NCBI RefSeq assembly: GCF_000025545.1
Contig: NC_013889.1
Span: forward strand, 985,501 to 1,049,500
From: Thioalkalivibrio sp. K90mix
Lineage (GTDB): Bacteria > Pseudomonadota > Gammaproteobacteria > Ectothiorhodospirales > Ectothiorhodospiraceae
Direction: 5' to 3'
Length of the DNA stretch: 64,000 nt
Part shown: piece by piece, positions 9,772 to 19,162 of the stretch
Layout of the letters: the number at the start of each line of letters is the position of its first letter
Position numbering within the stretch: position 1 is the first letter of the stretch
Notes under the pieces: generated by a model
Told to the model about the DNA's origin: nothing
The model's database searches: none
What the model saw: only the letters and a program-made list of their open reading frames with translations
Translations under genes and position numbers: made by a program

Positions 9772-10977
9772 TCAGGGTTCCAGAGTACGTGCAAGTCGCA
9801 AGCCGGCAAAGACGTGGCGTTTTTCCGGCGTGAAGAAATTGCGCATGCTCGGCCGCTTCAACAAGGGGTCGCTCCAGTCGCTGCCGCCGCGCAGGACGTA
9901 ATGCTGGCCATCGAACCATGGTGCCGAGTATTCGTGGTAGGGGAATGGGCGGAATCCGGGGTAGGGTGCGAATGGATTTGCGCACCATTCCCACACCCGC
10001 CCGGTGCCCTGCAGTGCTCCCTCGCGACAGGCGTGTTCCCATTCGTGTTCGTGGGGCAGCCGGGCAATGGCCCATCGGGCAAAGGCCTCGGCCTCGAACT
10101 GGGAGATGCCCACCACCGGGGCATCGGGTTGGCGCTGGATGGTGTCCTCCGGGAGAACCTGCAGGCCCATGCCTGCCCCCGACTCCCGCCACCCGAGTGG
10201 GGCCTGGATGGCGTGGGTGTCGCGCCAGGCCCGTCCTTCGTCGCTCCAGAGTTCATCACGGCTGTAGCCATGATCCTCGATGAACGCGGTCCATTCCGCG
10301 TTGGTCACCGGGTCCCGCCGGATGGCAAAGGGGGCGAGTGCGACCGTGTGGACGCCCTGTTCGTTATCAAACGCAAGTACGTCCGTGGTGCCCACGGTGG
10401 TGGACGTGGCGTCCCACTCGACCCATGCACCTGCTGTGGGGGAGTGGAGGGTTGGGCGGTGGGACACGCTGGCGCCAGCGTTCGGCTCCCGCAGACGCGC
10501 AAACCAGAGGACTTGGGCGAGCGTTTCCAGATGCATGGCGTGATGCTGGGCGAGGAAGCCCACGAGGTATCCGTCGTCGAGCAGTGGATGGCGGCGAATG
10601 TCGGGTTCCGTGGCCAGCCAGTCGCGATGCCGCGCCTGGCAGTCGCGCCCCCAGGCAAGCAGGCTTTCGCCCGCCGGAAGCCGCCCGCCACGGCGCCACT
10701 TCGGGCTCCATTCCGGGAAATAGAGGTCATGCCAGTCATGGGTGCTGTGCGCGTCGAGACCCAGTACACGTTCGCGCAACCACACGGCCTCGATGAAATG
10801 GCAGTGGGCGTAGTGCCAGCCGATCGGACTCAGGTCCGGATGGTACTGGTTGCGCCACATGTGCGGTGGGATTGTCTCCAGCGCGATGTTCAAGCGCTCG
10901 TGCTGGCGCGCGAGTGCGTCCAGCATGGGCGAAAAAGGGACAGGGGTCGTTGGGTGTTGAAATTCCCGCGCGCTCAT
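9772..10977 (-). CDS. egtB: Ergothioneine biosynthesis sulfoxide synthase EgtB
   Basis: 401 residues. EgtB is a non-haem iron oxygenase joining hercynine to a thiol donor (gamma-Glu-Cys or cysteine) as the sulfoxide. An N-terminal DinB-like helical domain (about 15-165) carries candidate iron ligands His 58 (WHYAH) and the HxxxHxE pair His 145/His 149 in QHHAMHLE. A C-terminal FGE/sulfatase-modifying-like domain follows (from about 210: PFAIRRDPVTNAEWTAFIED, and YVLRGGSDWSDP near the end). SenA and OvoA are relatives, but neighbouring egtC and egtD point to ergothioneine. It follows egtC by 14 bp. Confidence 0.9.
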   Translation of the reverse strand: MSAREFQHPTTPVPFSPMLDALARQHERLNIALETIPPHMWRNQYHPDLSPIGWHYAHCHFIEAVWLRERVLGLDAHSTHDWHDLYFPEWSPKWRRGGRLPAGESLLAWGRDCQARHRDWLATEPDIRRHPLLDDGYLVGFLAQHHAMHLETLAQVLWFARLREPNAGASVSHRPTLHSPTAGAWVEWDATSTTVGTTDVLAFDNEQGVHTVALAPFAIRRDPVTNAEWTAFIEDHGYSRDELWSDEGRAWRDTHAIQAPLGWRESGAGMGLQVLPEDTIQRQPDAPVVGISQFEAEAFARWAIARLPHEHEWEHACREGALQGTGRVWEWCANPFAPYPGFRPFPYHEYSAPWFDGQHYVLRGGSDWSDPLLKRPSMRNFFTPEKRHVFAGLRLARTLEP

Positions 10978-10991
10978 ACCCGGTGGAGGAT

Positions 10992-11774
10992 CTAAAGCGC
11001 CAGGAGTTCCGGGGGCTCGTCGGGATCGAGAATCAGGATGTGCCCCGAAGGCACCGGACGCCAGCGCTCGCGGTCGGTGAGTGGCTCCGAGGCGACGACG
11101 ACCGAGTCCTCGGGGAAGTCGTCATCGTCGCTGGTGTAATAGAGGCTGGGGCAGGCGCTGTTGACCGCGTGTCGGCTGGCGATCACCCGGCGTCCGTCGG
11201 ACAGAATGACGTTCAGGAGTGCCATATCCTCGCCCAGCCAGGTCTCGAGTGTGGAGAAGGCCTCGCCCAGGGCCCCTTCCAGTGTCGCGTTCTCGTCGTC
11301 CGCGAGGAACTGGCGGACCAGCGCGAACAGGTACTCGGAATCCGTGGTGCCCTGGATGCCTGCCTCGATCTCCGGGGTGAGCAGATTTTCGATCTGGCGG
11401 CGGATGTTCGGTCTGAATCCGCCAATGAGCCCGTTGTGACTGTAGAGCAGTCCGTCTCTGGCAAAGGGCTGGGCATTGACCGTGCCACCCCCGAAGCCGG
11501 GGGTTGCGCTGCGGATGGCCGCGATCCAGAGGGGTTCCTCCAGTGTGCTCGCAAGGGTTTGCAGGTTCGGGTCCTGCCACAGGGGGTCGGCGCGGCGATA
11601 GCAACGAGCGGTGCCATCTTCACTGAACCAGCCAAAGCCGAACCCATCCGCGTTGACCCGGGCATAGACCAGTTCCTGTGGCGCAATCGCCTGTTCGATG
11701 AGATTGTGCGGCGGATCCAGCAGTACCCGCCGAAGCGCAAGCGCGGGACCCAGATAGGCAAGATGTCGGCACAT
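10992..11774 (-). CDS. egtC: Class II glutamine amidotransferase EgtC
   Basis: 260 residues, N-terminal nucleophile amidohydrolase fold. After Met removal, Cys 2 (MCRHLAYLG) is the catalytic nucleophile. NADGFGFGWF, then SHNGLIGGF and the TTDSEYLFALV segment, are the usual GATase_2 glutamate-binding elements. In ergothioneine synthesis EgtC removes the gamma-glutamyl group from the EgtB product, which implies the gamma-Glu-Cys route here. It is the first gene of the leftward egtC-egtB-SIMPL unit and is divergent from egtD across 82 bp. Confidence 0.88.
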   Translation of the reverse strand: MCRHLAYLGPALALRRVLLDPPHNLIEQAIAPQELVYARVNADGFGFGWFSEDGTARCYRRADPLWQDPNLQTLASTLEEPLWIAAIRSATPGFGGGTVNAQPFARDGLLYSHNGLIGGFRPNIRRQIENLLTPEIEAGIQGTTDSEYLFALVRQFLADDENATLEGALGEAFSTLETWLGEDMALLNVILSDGRRVIASRHAVNSACPSLYYTSDDDDFPEDSVVVASEPLTDRERWRPVPSGHILILDPDEPPELLAL

Positions 11775-11856
11775 TGATCAGCGCTTCCCTGAGGGCAGTT
11801 GGGGCGTCCGGGGTTTCATGGTAGCGTGCCGGGAACCCCGAAGCACGGATGTGCCC

Positions 11857-12882
11857 ATGAAGCCCGAGAGTCCCGCCATACCGCTCCCGGAGCGTTATAC
11901 CCGGCATGTGGTGCAGGTGCGCGACCCGCATGCGGAACTGGTGGCAGACTTCCGTGAGGGCATGCTGGAGGCGCCGCGCTGGTTGCCACCCAAGTACTTC
12001 TACGATGCCCGTGGTTCGCAGCTGTTCGACGCCATTTGCGACACGCCGGAGTATTACCCCACGCGCCTGGAGTCGGACCTGCTGGAATCCCGCGCGGCCG
12101 AGATCATTGACACCTCGGGCGCCCACACGCTGATCGAGCTCGGCAGCGGGACTTCGCGCAAGACCGAGTACCTGTTGGCGGCGCTGAACGAGCGGGTCGA
12201 CGATCCGTATTACGTCGCCAACGACGTCTGTGGCGAGATCCTCGACGAGGCGGCCGAACGTCTGCTGGGGCGATTTCCTTCGCTTACGATCGAGGCCCTG
12301 TGTGGTGACTATGTCGCCGCACTTTCGGCTCTTTCGACGCTGGATTCCGGCCCGGGTGGCGCGCGCCTTTTTACCTTTCTCGGCGGGAGCCTGGGAAATT
12401 TCGAGGACGACGAGGCGATTGCGCTGCTGTCGCAGATTCGCGCAGCCATGGGTGAAGCGGACCGGCTCCTGCTCGGACTGGACCGGGTCAAGGCGATTCC
12501 CGTGCTGGAGGCGGCCTACAATGACGCGGCCGGTGTGACGGCGGCGTTCAACCTGAACCTGTTGTCCGTTCTCAATCGCGAGCTGGGGGCCGATTTCGAC
12601 CCGGATGGTTTCCGTCATCATGCCCCGTTCGTCGAGGCGCATTCCCGAATCGAAATGCACCTGGTGGCCGAGGGTGCTCAGACCGTCCAGGTGTCCGAGC
12701 CCATGGCGACCCTGCATATCGCGGATGGCGAGACCATCCGCACCGAGATCTCGCGCAAGTTCACGCGCCCCATGGTCGGTCAGCTGCTTTCCGGTGCCGG
12801 GCTGTCACTGGTGACACAGTGGTCGGCGCCGGACGAGGCCTACAGCCTGTTCCTCCTGGCACCGGGGAGTGGGCCGGCGTGA
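11857..12882 (+). CDS. egtD: L-histidine N-alpha-methyltransferase EgtD
   Basis: 341 residues from ATG 11857; an in-frame ATG at 11818 would add 13 residues and no clear ribosome site decides between them. EgtD trimethylates histidine with SAM to hercynine, the first ergothioneine step. The DUF2260/EgtD features are clear: LPPKYFYDARGSQLFDAICD, PEYYPTRLESDLL, the SAM-binding ELGSGTSRKTEYLL, and TFLGGSLGNFEDDEA. It is divergent from egtC-egtB. The stop overlaps the sixA start (GTGA), coupling it to sixA and ppx. Confidence 0.92.
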   Translation: MKPESPAIPLPERYTRHVVQVRDPHAELVADFREGMLEAPRWLPPKYFYDARGSQLFDAICDTPEYYPTRLESDLLESRAAEIIDTSGAHTLIELGSGTSRKTEYLLAALNERVDDPYYVANDVCGEILDEAAERLLGRFPSLTIEALCGDYVAALSALSTLDSGPGGARLFTFLGGSLGNFEDDEAIALLSQIRAAMGEADRLLLGLDRVKAIPVLEAAYNDAAGVTAAFNLNLLSVLNRELGADFDPDGFRHHAPFVEAHSRIEMHLVAEGAQTVQVSEPMATLHIADGETIRTEISRKFTRPMVGQLLSGAGLSLVTQWSAPDEAYSLFLLAPGSGPA

Positions 12883-13391
12883 GCCTGCGCCCGCGTCTTG
12901 TACTGGTACGCCACGCCCAGGCGGGTAACGCGGGGGACTGGGAGGGTGATGATCGCGACCGGCCGCTGAGCGAGGCCGGACAGGTGAGTGCCCGGCGCAT
13001 GGCGGGGTCGCTGGCCACCCTGCTTGCCGGTCATACGGAACTGCTCACCAGTCCCTACCTGCGCGCCCGCCAGACGGCGGCACCCCTTGCCGATGCGCTC
13101 GCCGTCCCGGTACGTCAGAAGAAATGGCTCGCACCCGGACAGGTGGCCGGGGTGGAACTGGAGGCTTTGGCCGCGCGACTGCCGGCCGACGGCAGTCTGG
13201 TGGTGGTCGGCCACGAGCCGGATCTTTCGTCTCTGGCAGGGCGTCTGATGGGCGGTCGGCCGGGGGCGGGCGGCGTGCATATGGGCAAGGGTTCGGTCTG
13301 CGCGCTGGGCGGCGGTCTGCCGGGCCCCATGCAGCTGGTCTGGCTGCTGCCTCGCCGGGTGCTGGAGGATCTCTCGGGAGAGCGCGGGTAG
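12879..13391 (+). CDS. sixA: Phosphohistidine phosphatase SixA
   Basis: 170 residues from GTG 12879, which overlaps the egtD stop; a longer in-frame start at 12819 lies inside egtD and is less likely. SixA is a histidine-phosphatase-superfamily enzyme that dephosphorylates phosphohistidine on Hpt domains or PTSNtr proteins. The RHG-type motif is LVRHAQAGN (catalytic His near residue 12). The second conserved His is in VVVGHEPDLSSLAG, and SPYLRARQTA supplies the conserved Arg. The adjacent ppx start follows immediately after its stop. Confidence 0.88.
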   Translation: MSLRPRLVLVRHAQAGNAGDWEGDDRDRPLSEAGQVSARRMAGSLATLLAGHTELLTSPYLRARQTAAPLADALAVPVRQKKWLAPGQVAGVELEALAARLPADGSLVVVGHEPDLSSLAGRLMGGRPGAGGVHMGKGSVCALGGGLPGPMQLVWLLPRRVLEDLSGERG

Positions 13392-14891
13392 ATGGGCATG
13401 AACGGGCAGGGCGAGACCGTCGCGGCGGTCGATCTGGGGTCCAACAGCTTCCACATGATCGTGGCCCGCCGTCACGAAGGCGAGGTCCTGAAGATGGACC
13501 GGCTGAAGGAAACGGTGCGACTGGCCAGTGGTCTGGACGCTCGAGGCCGCCTGGATCCAACGGTTGAACGCCGTGCACTGGACTGCCTGGAGCGTTTTGG
13601 CCAGCGGCTGCGCCAGTTACGCCAAGGCAGTGTGCGCGTCGTGGGGACCAATACCCTTCGGCAGATGGCCGACAGTCATGTTTTCCTGGCCGCCGCAGAG
13701 CAGGCGCTGGGTCATCCGGTGGAGATCATCGCCGGGCGCGAGGAGGCGCGGCTGATCTACCTGGGGGTGGCTCACACGCTCGCCGATGACGGGGGGCGGC
13801 GCCTGGTGATGGACATCGGCGGTGGCAGCACCGAGTTCATCATCGGCGAGCGCTTTCAGCCCATGCTCGCCGAGAGCCTGGAGATGGGCTGCGTGACCTT
13901 TACCCGCAGGCATTTCTCCGACGGTCGCCTGACACCCAGGGCATTTGCCACCGCCGAGCTGCATGCTGGCCAGGAACTGCAACCGATCGCCGCTACATAC
14001 CGCGAAGCGGGGTGGGACCATGCGCTGGGTGCCTCCGGCACCATCCTGGCGCTGGATCGTATCGTGCGCGAGACGGGGATCGACGAGGCACCGGGCATTA
14101 CACTTGCCGCGCTGCGGACCCTGCGCGAGCGCATGATCGAAGTGGGGCGCCTGGACCAACTCGAGCTGCCCGGTCTTGCCGAGGACCGGGTACCAGTCAT
14201 CGCGGGCGGGCTGGCGGTGCTGATCGGGGCATTCGAGGCGCTGGGGATCGAGCGCCTCCACCCCTCCGACGGTGCCCTGCGCGAGGGGGTGATCCACGAT
14301 CTTCTGGGCCGTTTCCGTCACGAGGATGTGCGTGGCCTGACCATTCACAACCTGCGGCGGCGCTTCGCGGTGGATGAGGCCCAGTCCGCGCGGGTGCAGG
14401 CCATGGCCGCGCGCCTGTTGGGGGCGGTCCGGGCCCGCTGGGAACTGGACGAGAACGACGGCGATCGCCTGGACTGGGCGGCGGAGCTGCACGAGGTGGG
14501 GCTGGCCCTGGCGCACAGCAAGTACCACAAGCACGGCGAATACATCCTCAACTGGGCCGACCTGCCCGGGTTCTCCCAACCCGAGCAGCACGAGTTGGCG
14601 CTGCTGGTGCGCCTGCACCGCAGGAGCTTCAAGCCGAAGCTGCTCAATGACGTACGAGAGGCCCGGGTCGAGCCTGTGCTGCGGCTGGCCAGTCTGCTGC
14701 GGCTGGCGGTGCTGCTGCACCGCTCGCGTTCACCGGAGCCCCCGCCGCTGGAGCGCATCGAAGCACGCGAGCGCGGGCTGGTGCTGGGGTTTTCCACGGG
14801 CTGGCTGGAGGCCCATCCGCTGACGCGGGCCGACCTCGAGGAGGAGGCGGGGCAGTGGGTGCGCCACGACCTGGAACTGGCCTTCAGCTAG
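13392..14891 (+). CDS. ppx: Exopolyphosphatase / pppGpp phosphohydrolase (Ppx/GppA)
   Basis: 499 residues, typical of proteobacterial Ppx. It hydrolyses the ends of polyphosphate chains, and related enzymes also cleave pppGpp. The ASKHA domain shows VDLGSNSFHMIVAR (phosphate 1), GREEARLIYLGV and MDIGGGSTEFIIGE (phosphate 2). From about residue 315 an HD-like C-terminal domain follows (AAELHEVGLALAHSKYHKHG). The ATG directly abuts the sixA stop, with a GGGAGAG site 9 bases upstream. Its 3' end overlaps the convergent ppk1 gene by 8 bp, so the enzymes that make and degrade polyphosphate are tail-to-tail. Confidence 0.93.
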   Translation: MGMNGQGETVAAVDLGSNSFHMIVARRHEGEVLKMDRLKETVRLASGLDARGRLDPTVERRALDCLERFGQRLRQLRQGSVRVVGTNTLRQMADSHVFLAAAEQALGHPVEIIAGREEARLIYLGVAHTLADDGGRRLVMDIGGGSTEFIIGERFQPMLAESLEMGCVTFTRRHFSDGRLTPRAFATAELHAGQELQPIAATYREAGWDHALGASGTILALDRIVRETGIDEAPGITLAALRTLRERMIEVGRLDQLELPGLAEDRVPVIAGGLAVLIGAFEALGIERLHPSDGALREGVIHDLLGRFRHEDVRGLTIHNLRRRFAVDEAQSARVQAMAARLLGAVRARWELDENDGDRLDWAAELHEVGLALAHSKYHKHGEYILNWADLPGFSQPEQHELALLVRLHRRSFKPKLLNDVREARVEPVLRLASLLRLAVLLHRSRSPEPPPLERIEARERGLVLGFSTGWLEAHPLTRADLEEEAGQWVRHDLELAFS

Positions 14892-16956
14892 CGAGGGTGT
14901 GGAGGAGTTCCTGCTGGGCAGAATGGGGGGGCTCGTCCGCGGCCGGTTCGACCCGTCGGTAACTGCCGTCGGCCTGTAGCGTCCAGGCGCTGGCGGTGTC
15001 CCGCAGGTAGTTGAACAGCGACTCTTCGGCGACTCGGTCGCGCATGGCGGTATCGCGTATCGGAAAGGCGACCTCGACCCGGCGAAAGAAATTGCGGGGC
15101 ATCCAGTCGGCGCTGGACAGATACAGTTCGGGCTCGCCGCCGTTTTCGAAATAGAACACCCGCGAGTGCTCCAGAAAGCGGCCCAGTACCGAACGCACTT
15201 CGATGTTCTCGGAGATGCCTGGAACCCCCGGGCGCAGGCTGCAGATACCGCGCACGATCAACTGGATACGGACCCCAGCCTGTGATGCGCGATAAAGCGC
15301 CTGGATGATACGCGCCTCGTTCAGGGAGTTCATGCGGGCGACGATCCGCGCCGGACGGCCTTCGCGCGCGTTTTCCGCTTCGCGCTCGATCTTCTCGCAC
15401 ATGGCATCGTGCAGGCGGAAGGGGGCCTGGATGAGCTCGCGCAGGCGTTCCACCTTGCCCAGTCCCGTCAGCTGCTGGAATACGCGGTGCACGTCTTCGG
15501 TCAGTACCGGGTCGGCCGTGAGCAGGCCGTAATCGGTGTAGGCCTTGGCGGTTCCCGAGTGGTAGTTGCCAGTGCCCAGATGCGCGTAGCGCACCAGCTT
15601 GTCCCCATTGCGGCGCACCACGAGGGCGAGTTTCGCGTGCGTCTTGTAACCCACCACGCCATAGGTGACATGCACGCCCGCGTCCTGCATCCGGTTGGCC
15701 AGCTCGATGTTGTCCGCCTCGTCAAAACGGGCGCGCAGCTCGATGACCACCGTCACCTCCTTTCCCGACTGCGCCGCCTCGATCAGGGTCTCCACCAGCG
15801 GGGACTGGGTACCTGTGCGGTAAAGCGTCTGCTTGATCGCCAGCACGCGGGGGTCGCTGGCGGCCTGGCGCAGAAAATCCACCACTGGCATGAACGACTG
15901 GTAGGGGTGATGCAGCAGCAGGTCGTGCGCGCGAATGGAGGCGAAGATACTGTCGCCGCTGGCATCCGGGCGTGGCAGGGAGGGGACGAACGGGGGGAAC
16001 TTGAGGTCGGGCCGGTCGACCAGGTCGTACACCGCCATCATGCGGTTCAGATTGACGAGACCGGTGACCTGGTAGAGGTCGTCCGCCTCCAGGTGGAATT
16101 CCTGCAGCAGGAACTGCGCGACCTCGTCCGGACAGTTGTCCGCAACTTCCAGGCGCACCCCGGCGCCATAGTTGCGCTGGGGCAGTTCGCCCTCCAGGGC
16201 GTTCAGGAGGTCATCGATCTCTTCCTCCTGCACGAACAGATCGGAGTTGCGGGTCAGCCGGAACTGGTAGCAGCCGGTAACCTTCATGCCCTTGAACAGT
16301 TCGTCGACATGGGCGTGCAGGATGGACGAAAGCAGCACGAAATCGGAATCGCCACTGGCCACCTCGCGCGGGAGGTGGACCAGACGCGGCAGTGACCGCG
16401 GGGCCTGGACCACCGCGCGCCCGGACTCGCGGCCGAATGCATCCTTGCCTTTCAGCGTGACGATGAAATTCAGGCTCTTGTTCAGGATGCGCGGAAAGGG
16501 GTGTGCGGGATCGAGCCCGATCGGGCTCAGCACCGGCTGTAGTTGCTCGCGGAAAAACTGGCGCACCCAGGCCTTTTGCTGCTCGTTCCAGTGCGATCGA
16601 CGCACGAAATGGATACCTTCGGCGGCCATCGCCGGGATCAGTTCGTCATTCAGGGTGCGGTACTGATCGTCGACCAGCGCATGCGCGCGGGGCGCGATCT
16701 GGCGCAGCTGCTCCGCCGCCGAGAGGCCGTCCGGCCCGGGGGTCTGGACGTTCAGGTCGATCTGCTGACGCAGAGATCCCACGCGTACCTCGAAGAACTC
16801 GTCGAGGTTGGTGGACGAGATGCTCAGGTAGCGCAAGCGTTCGAGCAGGGGAAAGCCCGGGTCGCGTGCCAGTTCCAGCACGCGCCGGTTGAATTCCAGC
16901 AGTGACAGCTCGCGGTTGAGAAAGAGCTCGGTATCGGTCACGTCGGCATCCGGCAT
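14884..16956 (-). CDS. ppk1: Polyphosphate kinase PPK1
   Basis: 690 residues, the normal PPK1 size. PPK1 reversibly polymerises the gamma-phosphate of ATP into polyphosphate. The N-terminal domain shows FLNRELSLLEFNRRVLELA. The catalytic phospholipase-D-like part has the autophosphorylated His in RYAHLGTGNYHSGTAKAYTD. The end includes YLSSADWMPRNFFRRVEVAF. A PHO-box-like pair of 11-bp repeats at 17001-17019, 45 bp upstream, suggests PhoB control. The gene is convergent with ppx. Confidence 0.96.
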   Translation of the reverse strand: MPDADVTDTELFLNRELSLLEFNRRVLELARDPGFPLLERLRYLSISSTNLDEFFEVRVGSLRQQIDLNVQTPGPDGLSAAEQLRQIAPRAHALVDDQYRTLNDELIPAMAAEGIHFVRRSHWNEQQKAWVRQFFREQLQPVLSPIGLDPAHPFPRILNKSLNFIVTLKGKDAFGRESGRAVVQAPRSLPRLVHLPREVASGDSDFVLLSSILHAHVDELFKGMKVTGCYQFRLTRNSDLFVQEEEIDDLLNALEGELPQRNYGAGVRLEVADNCPDEVAQFLLQEFHLEADDLYQVTGLVNLNRMMAVYDLVDRPDLKFPPFVPSLPRPDASGDSIFASIRAHDLLLHHPYQSFMPVVDFLRQAASDPRVLAIKQTLYRTGTQSPLVETLIEAAQSGKEVTVVIELRARFDEADNIELANRMQDAGVHVTYGVVGYKTHAKLALVVRRNGDKLVRYAHLGTGNYHSGTAKAYTDYGLLTADPVLTEDVHRVFQQLTGLGKVERLRELIQAPFRLHDAMCEKIEREAENAREGRPARIVARMNSLNEARIIQALYRASQAGVRIQLIVRGICSLRPGVPGISENIEVRSVLGRFLEHSRVFYFENGGEPELYLSSADWMPRNFFRRVEVAFPIRDTAMRDRVAEESLFNYLRDTASAWTLQADGSYRRVEPAADEPPHSAQQELLHTLAS

Positions 16957-17000
16957 GCACGACTCGGGGCAAGGGTGGGGTCCCGAGTGTAGGCCTGCAT

Positions 17001-17019
17001 TATGTCAGTTTCGTGACAG
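17001..17019 (-). promoter_or_regulatory. Candidate PHO box before ppk1
   Basis: Read on the minus strand the site is CTGTCACGAAACTGACAT, two TGTCA-type heptamers 11 bp apart as in the enterobacterial PHO-box consensus. It lies 45 bp before the ppk1 ATG. The same phasing is seen before phoB, pstS and pstC in this window. The second half is TGACA rather than TGTCA, so this is the weakest of the four. Confidence 0.6.
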
Positions 17020-17033
17020 GCCGGGCGAAGGTC

Positions 17034-17948
17034 TCAGGCTCCGCGGGTCAGCAGGAATTCCATCAGGGCCTTCTGCGCGTGCAGCCGGTTCTCCGCCTCG
17101 TCCCAGACCACGCTTTGCGGGCCTTCGAGCACTTCGGTGGAGACCTCTTCTTCGCGGTGTGCGGGCAGACAGTGCATGAACAGGGCGTCGTCGTTGGCCA
17201 GACGCATCAGGTCGGCGTCCACGAAGAACCCGGCAAAGGCCCGGCGGCGGGCGCTCTTTTCCTGCTCCTGCCCCATGCTGGCCCAGACGTCGGTGACGAC
17301 GAGGTCGGCACCCTCGGCCGCCGCGCGCGCATCGCGGGTGAGCTCGAAATGGTCGCGCGTGGCACCCACGACGTCCTCTTCCGGGTCGTAGCCCTCGGGG
17401 CAGGCCGCCACCAGCTGGAAGTCCAGCAGGTGCGCGGCATACATGTAGCTGTGGCACATGTTGTTGCCGTCGCCAATCCAGGCCACGCGCTTGCCCCGGA
17501 TGTCGCCCCGGTGTTCAAGATAGGTCTGCAGGTCAGCCAGCAGCTGCGCGGGATGTTCCCGGTCGGTCAGACCATTGATCACGGGGACCGAGGAGTGCTG
17601 GGCGAACAGTTCGATCTTCTCGTGTTCGTAGGTGCGGATCATCACGCAGTCCACCATGCGCGAGAGGACGCGGGCGGTGTCCTCGATCGGCTCGCCGCGG
17701 CCCAGCTGGGTGTCGCGCGGGGACAGGAACAGGGCGTTGCCGCCCAGTTGCTGCATGCCAACCTCGAACGAGACCCGCGTGCGCGTGGAGGACTTCTCGA
17801 AGATCATCCCCAGCGTCTTGCCGCGCAGGATGTCGTCGTGGTGCTCGCCCGCGTGGGTCTGGCGCTTCAGTTCGACGGCACGTTCGAGCAGGGCGCGTGT
17901 CTCGTCCGCGGACAGGTCGTGGAACGACAGGTAATGGCGGGGTTTCAT
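17034..17948 (-). CDS. argF: Ornithine carbamoyltransferase
   Basis: 304 residues from ATG 17948; a much longer in-frame extension runs through argD and is not credible. The enzyme condenses ornithine and carbamoyl phosphate to citrulline in arginine synthesis. The carbamoyl-phosphate motif is SSTRTRVSFEVGMQQLGG, and the ornithine-binding motif is MHCLPAHREEEVS. WIGDGNNMCHSYMYAA marks the second domain. Its start overlaps the argD stop by 4 bp (ATGA), so the two are a translationally coupled pair with argD first. Confidence 0.96.
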   Translation of the reverse strand: MKPRHYLSFHDLSADETRALLERAVELKRQTHAGEHHDDILRGKTLGMIFEKSSTRTRVSFEVGMQQLGGNALFLSPRDTQLGRGEPIEDTARVLSRMVDCVMIRTYEHEKIELFAQHSSVPVINGLTDREHPAQLLADLQTYLEHRGDIRGKRVAWIGDGNNMCHSYMYAAHLLDFQLVAACPEGYDPEEDVVGATRDHFELTRDARAAAEGADLVVTDVWASMGQEQEKSARRRAFAGFFVDADLMRLANDDALFMHCLPAHREEEVSTEVLEGPQSVVWDEAENRLHAQKALMEFLLTRGA

Positions 17949-19141
17949 GCCTGGGCCTCCCGGGAATCTTCGGATGCGAGCAGGGTGTCGACCAGATCGG
18001 CTACAGTGCTGGCGATCTGGTCGACCTGGGCGTCGTCCACGATCAGTGGCGGCAGCAGCCGGACTACGCGCTGTGCAGTCACGTTGAGAATCAGCCCTGC
18101 GTCGAGGGCGGCCTGAACCAGTGTCCCGGCCGGGCGATCCAGCTCGATGCCGATCATCAGTCCGCGTCCGCGTACGGCGACGACCCCCGGTTTGTCTTCG
18201 AGCCGGTCGGCCAGGCGGCGGCGGAGGATCTCGCCTTGTCGTCCAGCTTCCTCGCACAGGCCCTCGTCCTGCATCACGTCCAGCACGGCCAGGGCCGCCC
18301 GGCAGACCAGGGGATTGCCACCGAAGGTGGTGCCGTGGGTACCCGGGGTGAACAGGCCGGACGCACGGCCGGCCACCAGGTTCGCCCCGATCGGGATGCC
18401 GTTGCCCAGGCCCTTCGCGAGCGATATCACATCGGGCGTGATGCCTTCATGCTGGAAGGCAAACCAGTGTCCGGTGCGGCCGATCCCGGCCTGGATCTCG
18501 TCCAGCATCAGCAGCCAGTCGTGCTGGTCGGCCAGTTCGCGCAGGCGCCGCAGGTATCCGGGCGGGGGTACGTGGATGCCGCCTTCACCGGTGATGGGTT
18601 CGACCAGGATGGCGACCACGTCGGGGTCGCTGCCCAGGGCCGCGACGGCCTCGGCATCGCCATGGGGGACGTGCACGAAGCCCTCGACCAGGGGTTCGAA
18701 TCCGGCATGGATCTTTTCGTTACCGGTGGCCGACAGCGTTGCGAGCGTACGCCCGTGGAAGCTGCCGTGCATCACGATGACCTTCGGTTTCTCGATGCCG
18801 CGGCGGCGGGCATGCAGCCGGGCCAGCTTTATCGCTGCCTCGTTGGCCTCGGCTCCGGAGTTGCAGAAAAAAGCCTGGTCCATCTGCGCGAGCGCGCACA
18901 GACGCCGTGCGAGCTGTTCCTGTAGGGGAATGCGGAACAGGTTCGAGGTATGGACGAGCGTCTGAGCCTGATCGCAGATCGCATGTGCCACTTTCGGGTG
19001 GGCGTGCCCAAGGCCGCAGACCGCAATGCCGGACAGGGCATCGAGGTAGCGTTTGCCCTCGGTATCCCAGAGCCAGGCGCCTTCCCCCCGTTCGAAGGCA
19101 ACCGGCAGCCGGCTATAGGTATTCTGCAGGACGTCACTCAT
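17945..19141 (-). CDS. argD: Acetylornithine aminotransferase
   Basis: 398 residues from ATG 19141 (MSDVLQNTYSRLPVAFERGE). This class III PLP aminotransferase makes N-acetylornithine and may also act as succinyldiaminopimelate aminotransferase. Motifs include FCNSGAEANEAAIKLAR, LDEIQAGIGRTGHWFAFQ and the PLP lysine in SLAKGLGNGIPIGANL. It is coupled to argF by a 4-bp overlap. Arginine repression could not be judged; I saw no convincing ARG box. Confidence 0.95.
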   Translation of the reverse strand: MSDVLQNTYSRLPVAFERGEGAWLWDTEGKRYLDALSGIAVCGLGHAHPKVAHAICDQAQTLVHTSNLFRIPLQEQLARRLCALAQMDQAFFCNSGAEANEAAIKLARLHARRRGIEKPKVIVMHGSFHGRTLATLSATGNEKIHAGFEPLVEGFVHVPHGDAEAVAALGSDPDVVAILVEPITGEGGIHVPPPGYLRRLRELADQHDWLLMLDEIQAGIGRTGHWFAFQHEGITPDVISLAKGLGNGIPIGANLVAGRASGLFTPGTHGTTFGGNPLVCRAALAVLDVMQDEGLCEEAGRQGEILRRRLADRLEDKPGVVAVRGRGLMIGIELDRPAGTLVQAALDAGLILNVTAQRVVRLLPPLIVDDAQVDQIASTVADLVDTLLASEDSREAQA

Positions 19142-19162
19142 TAGCAAAGCTCTCCCAAATGA

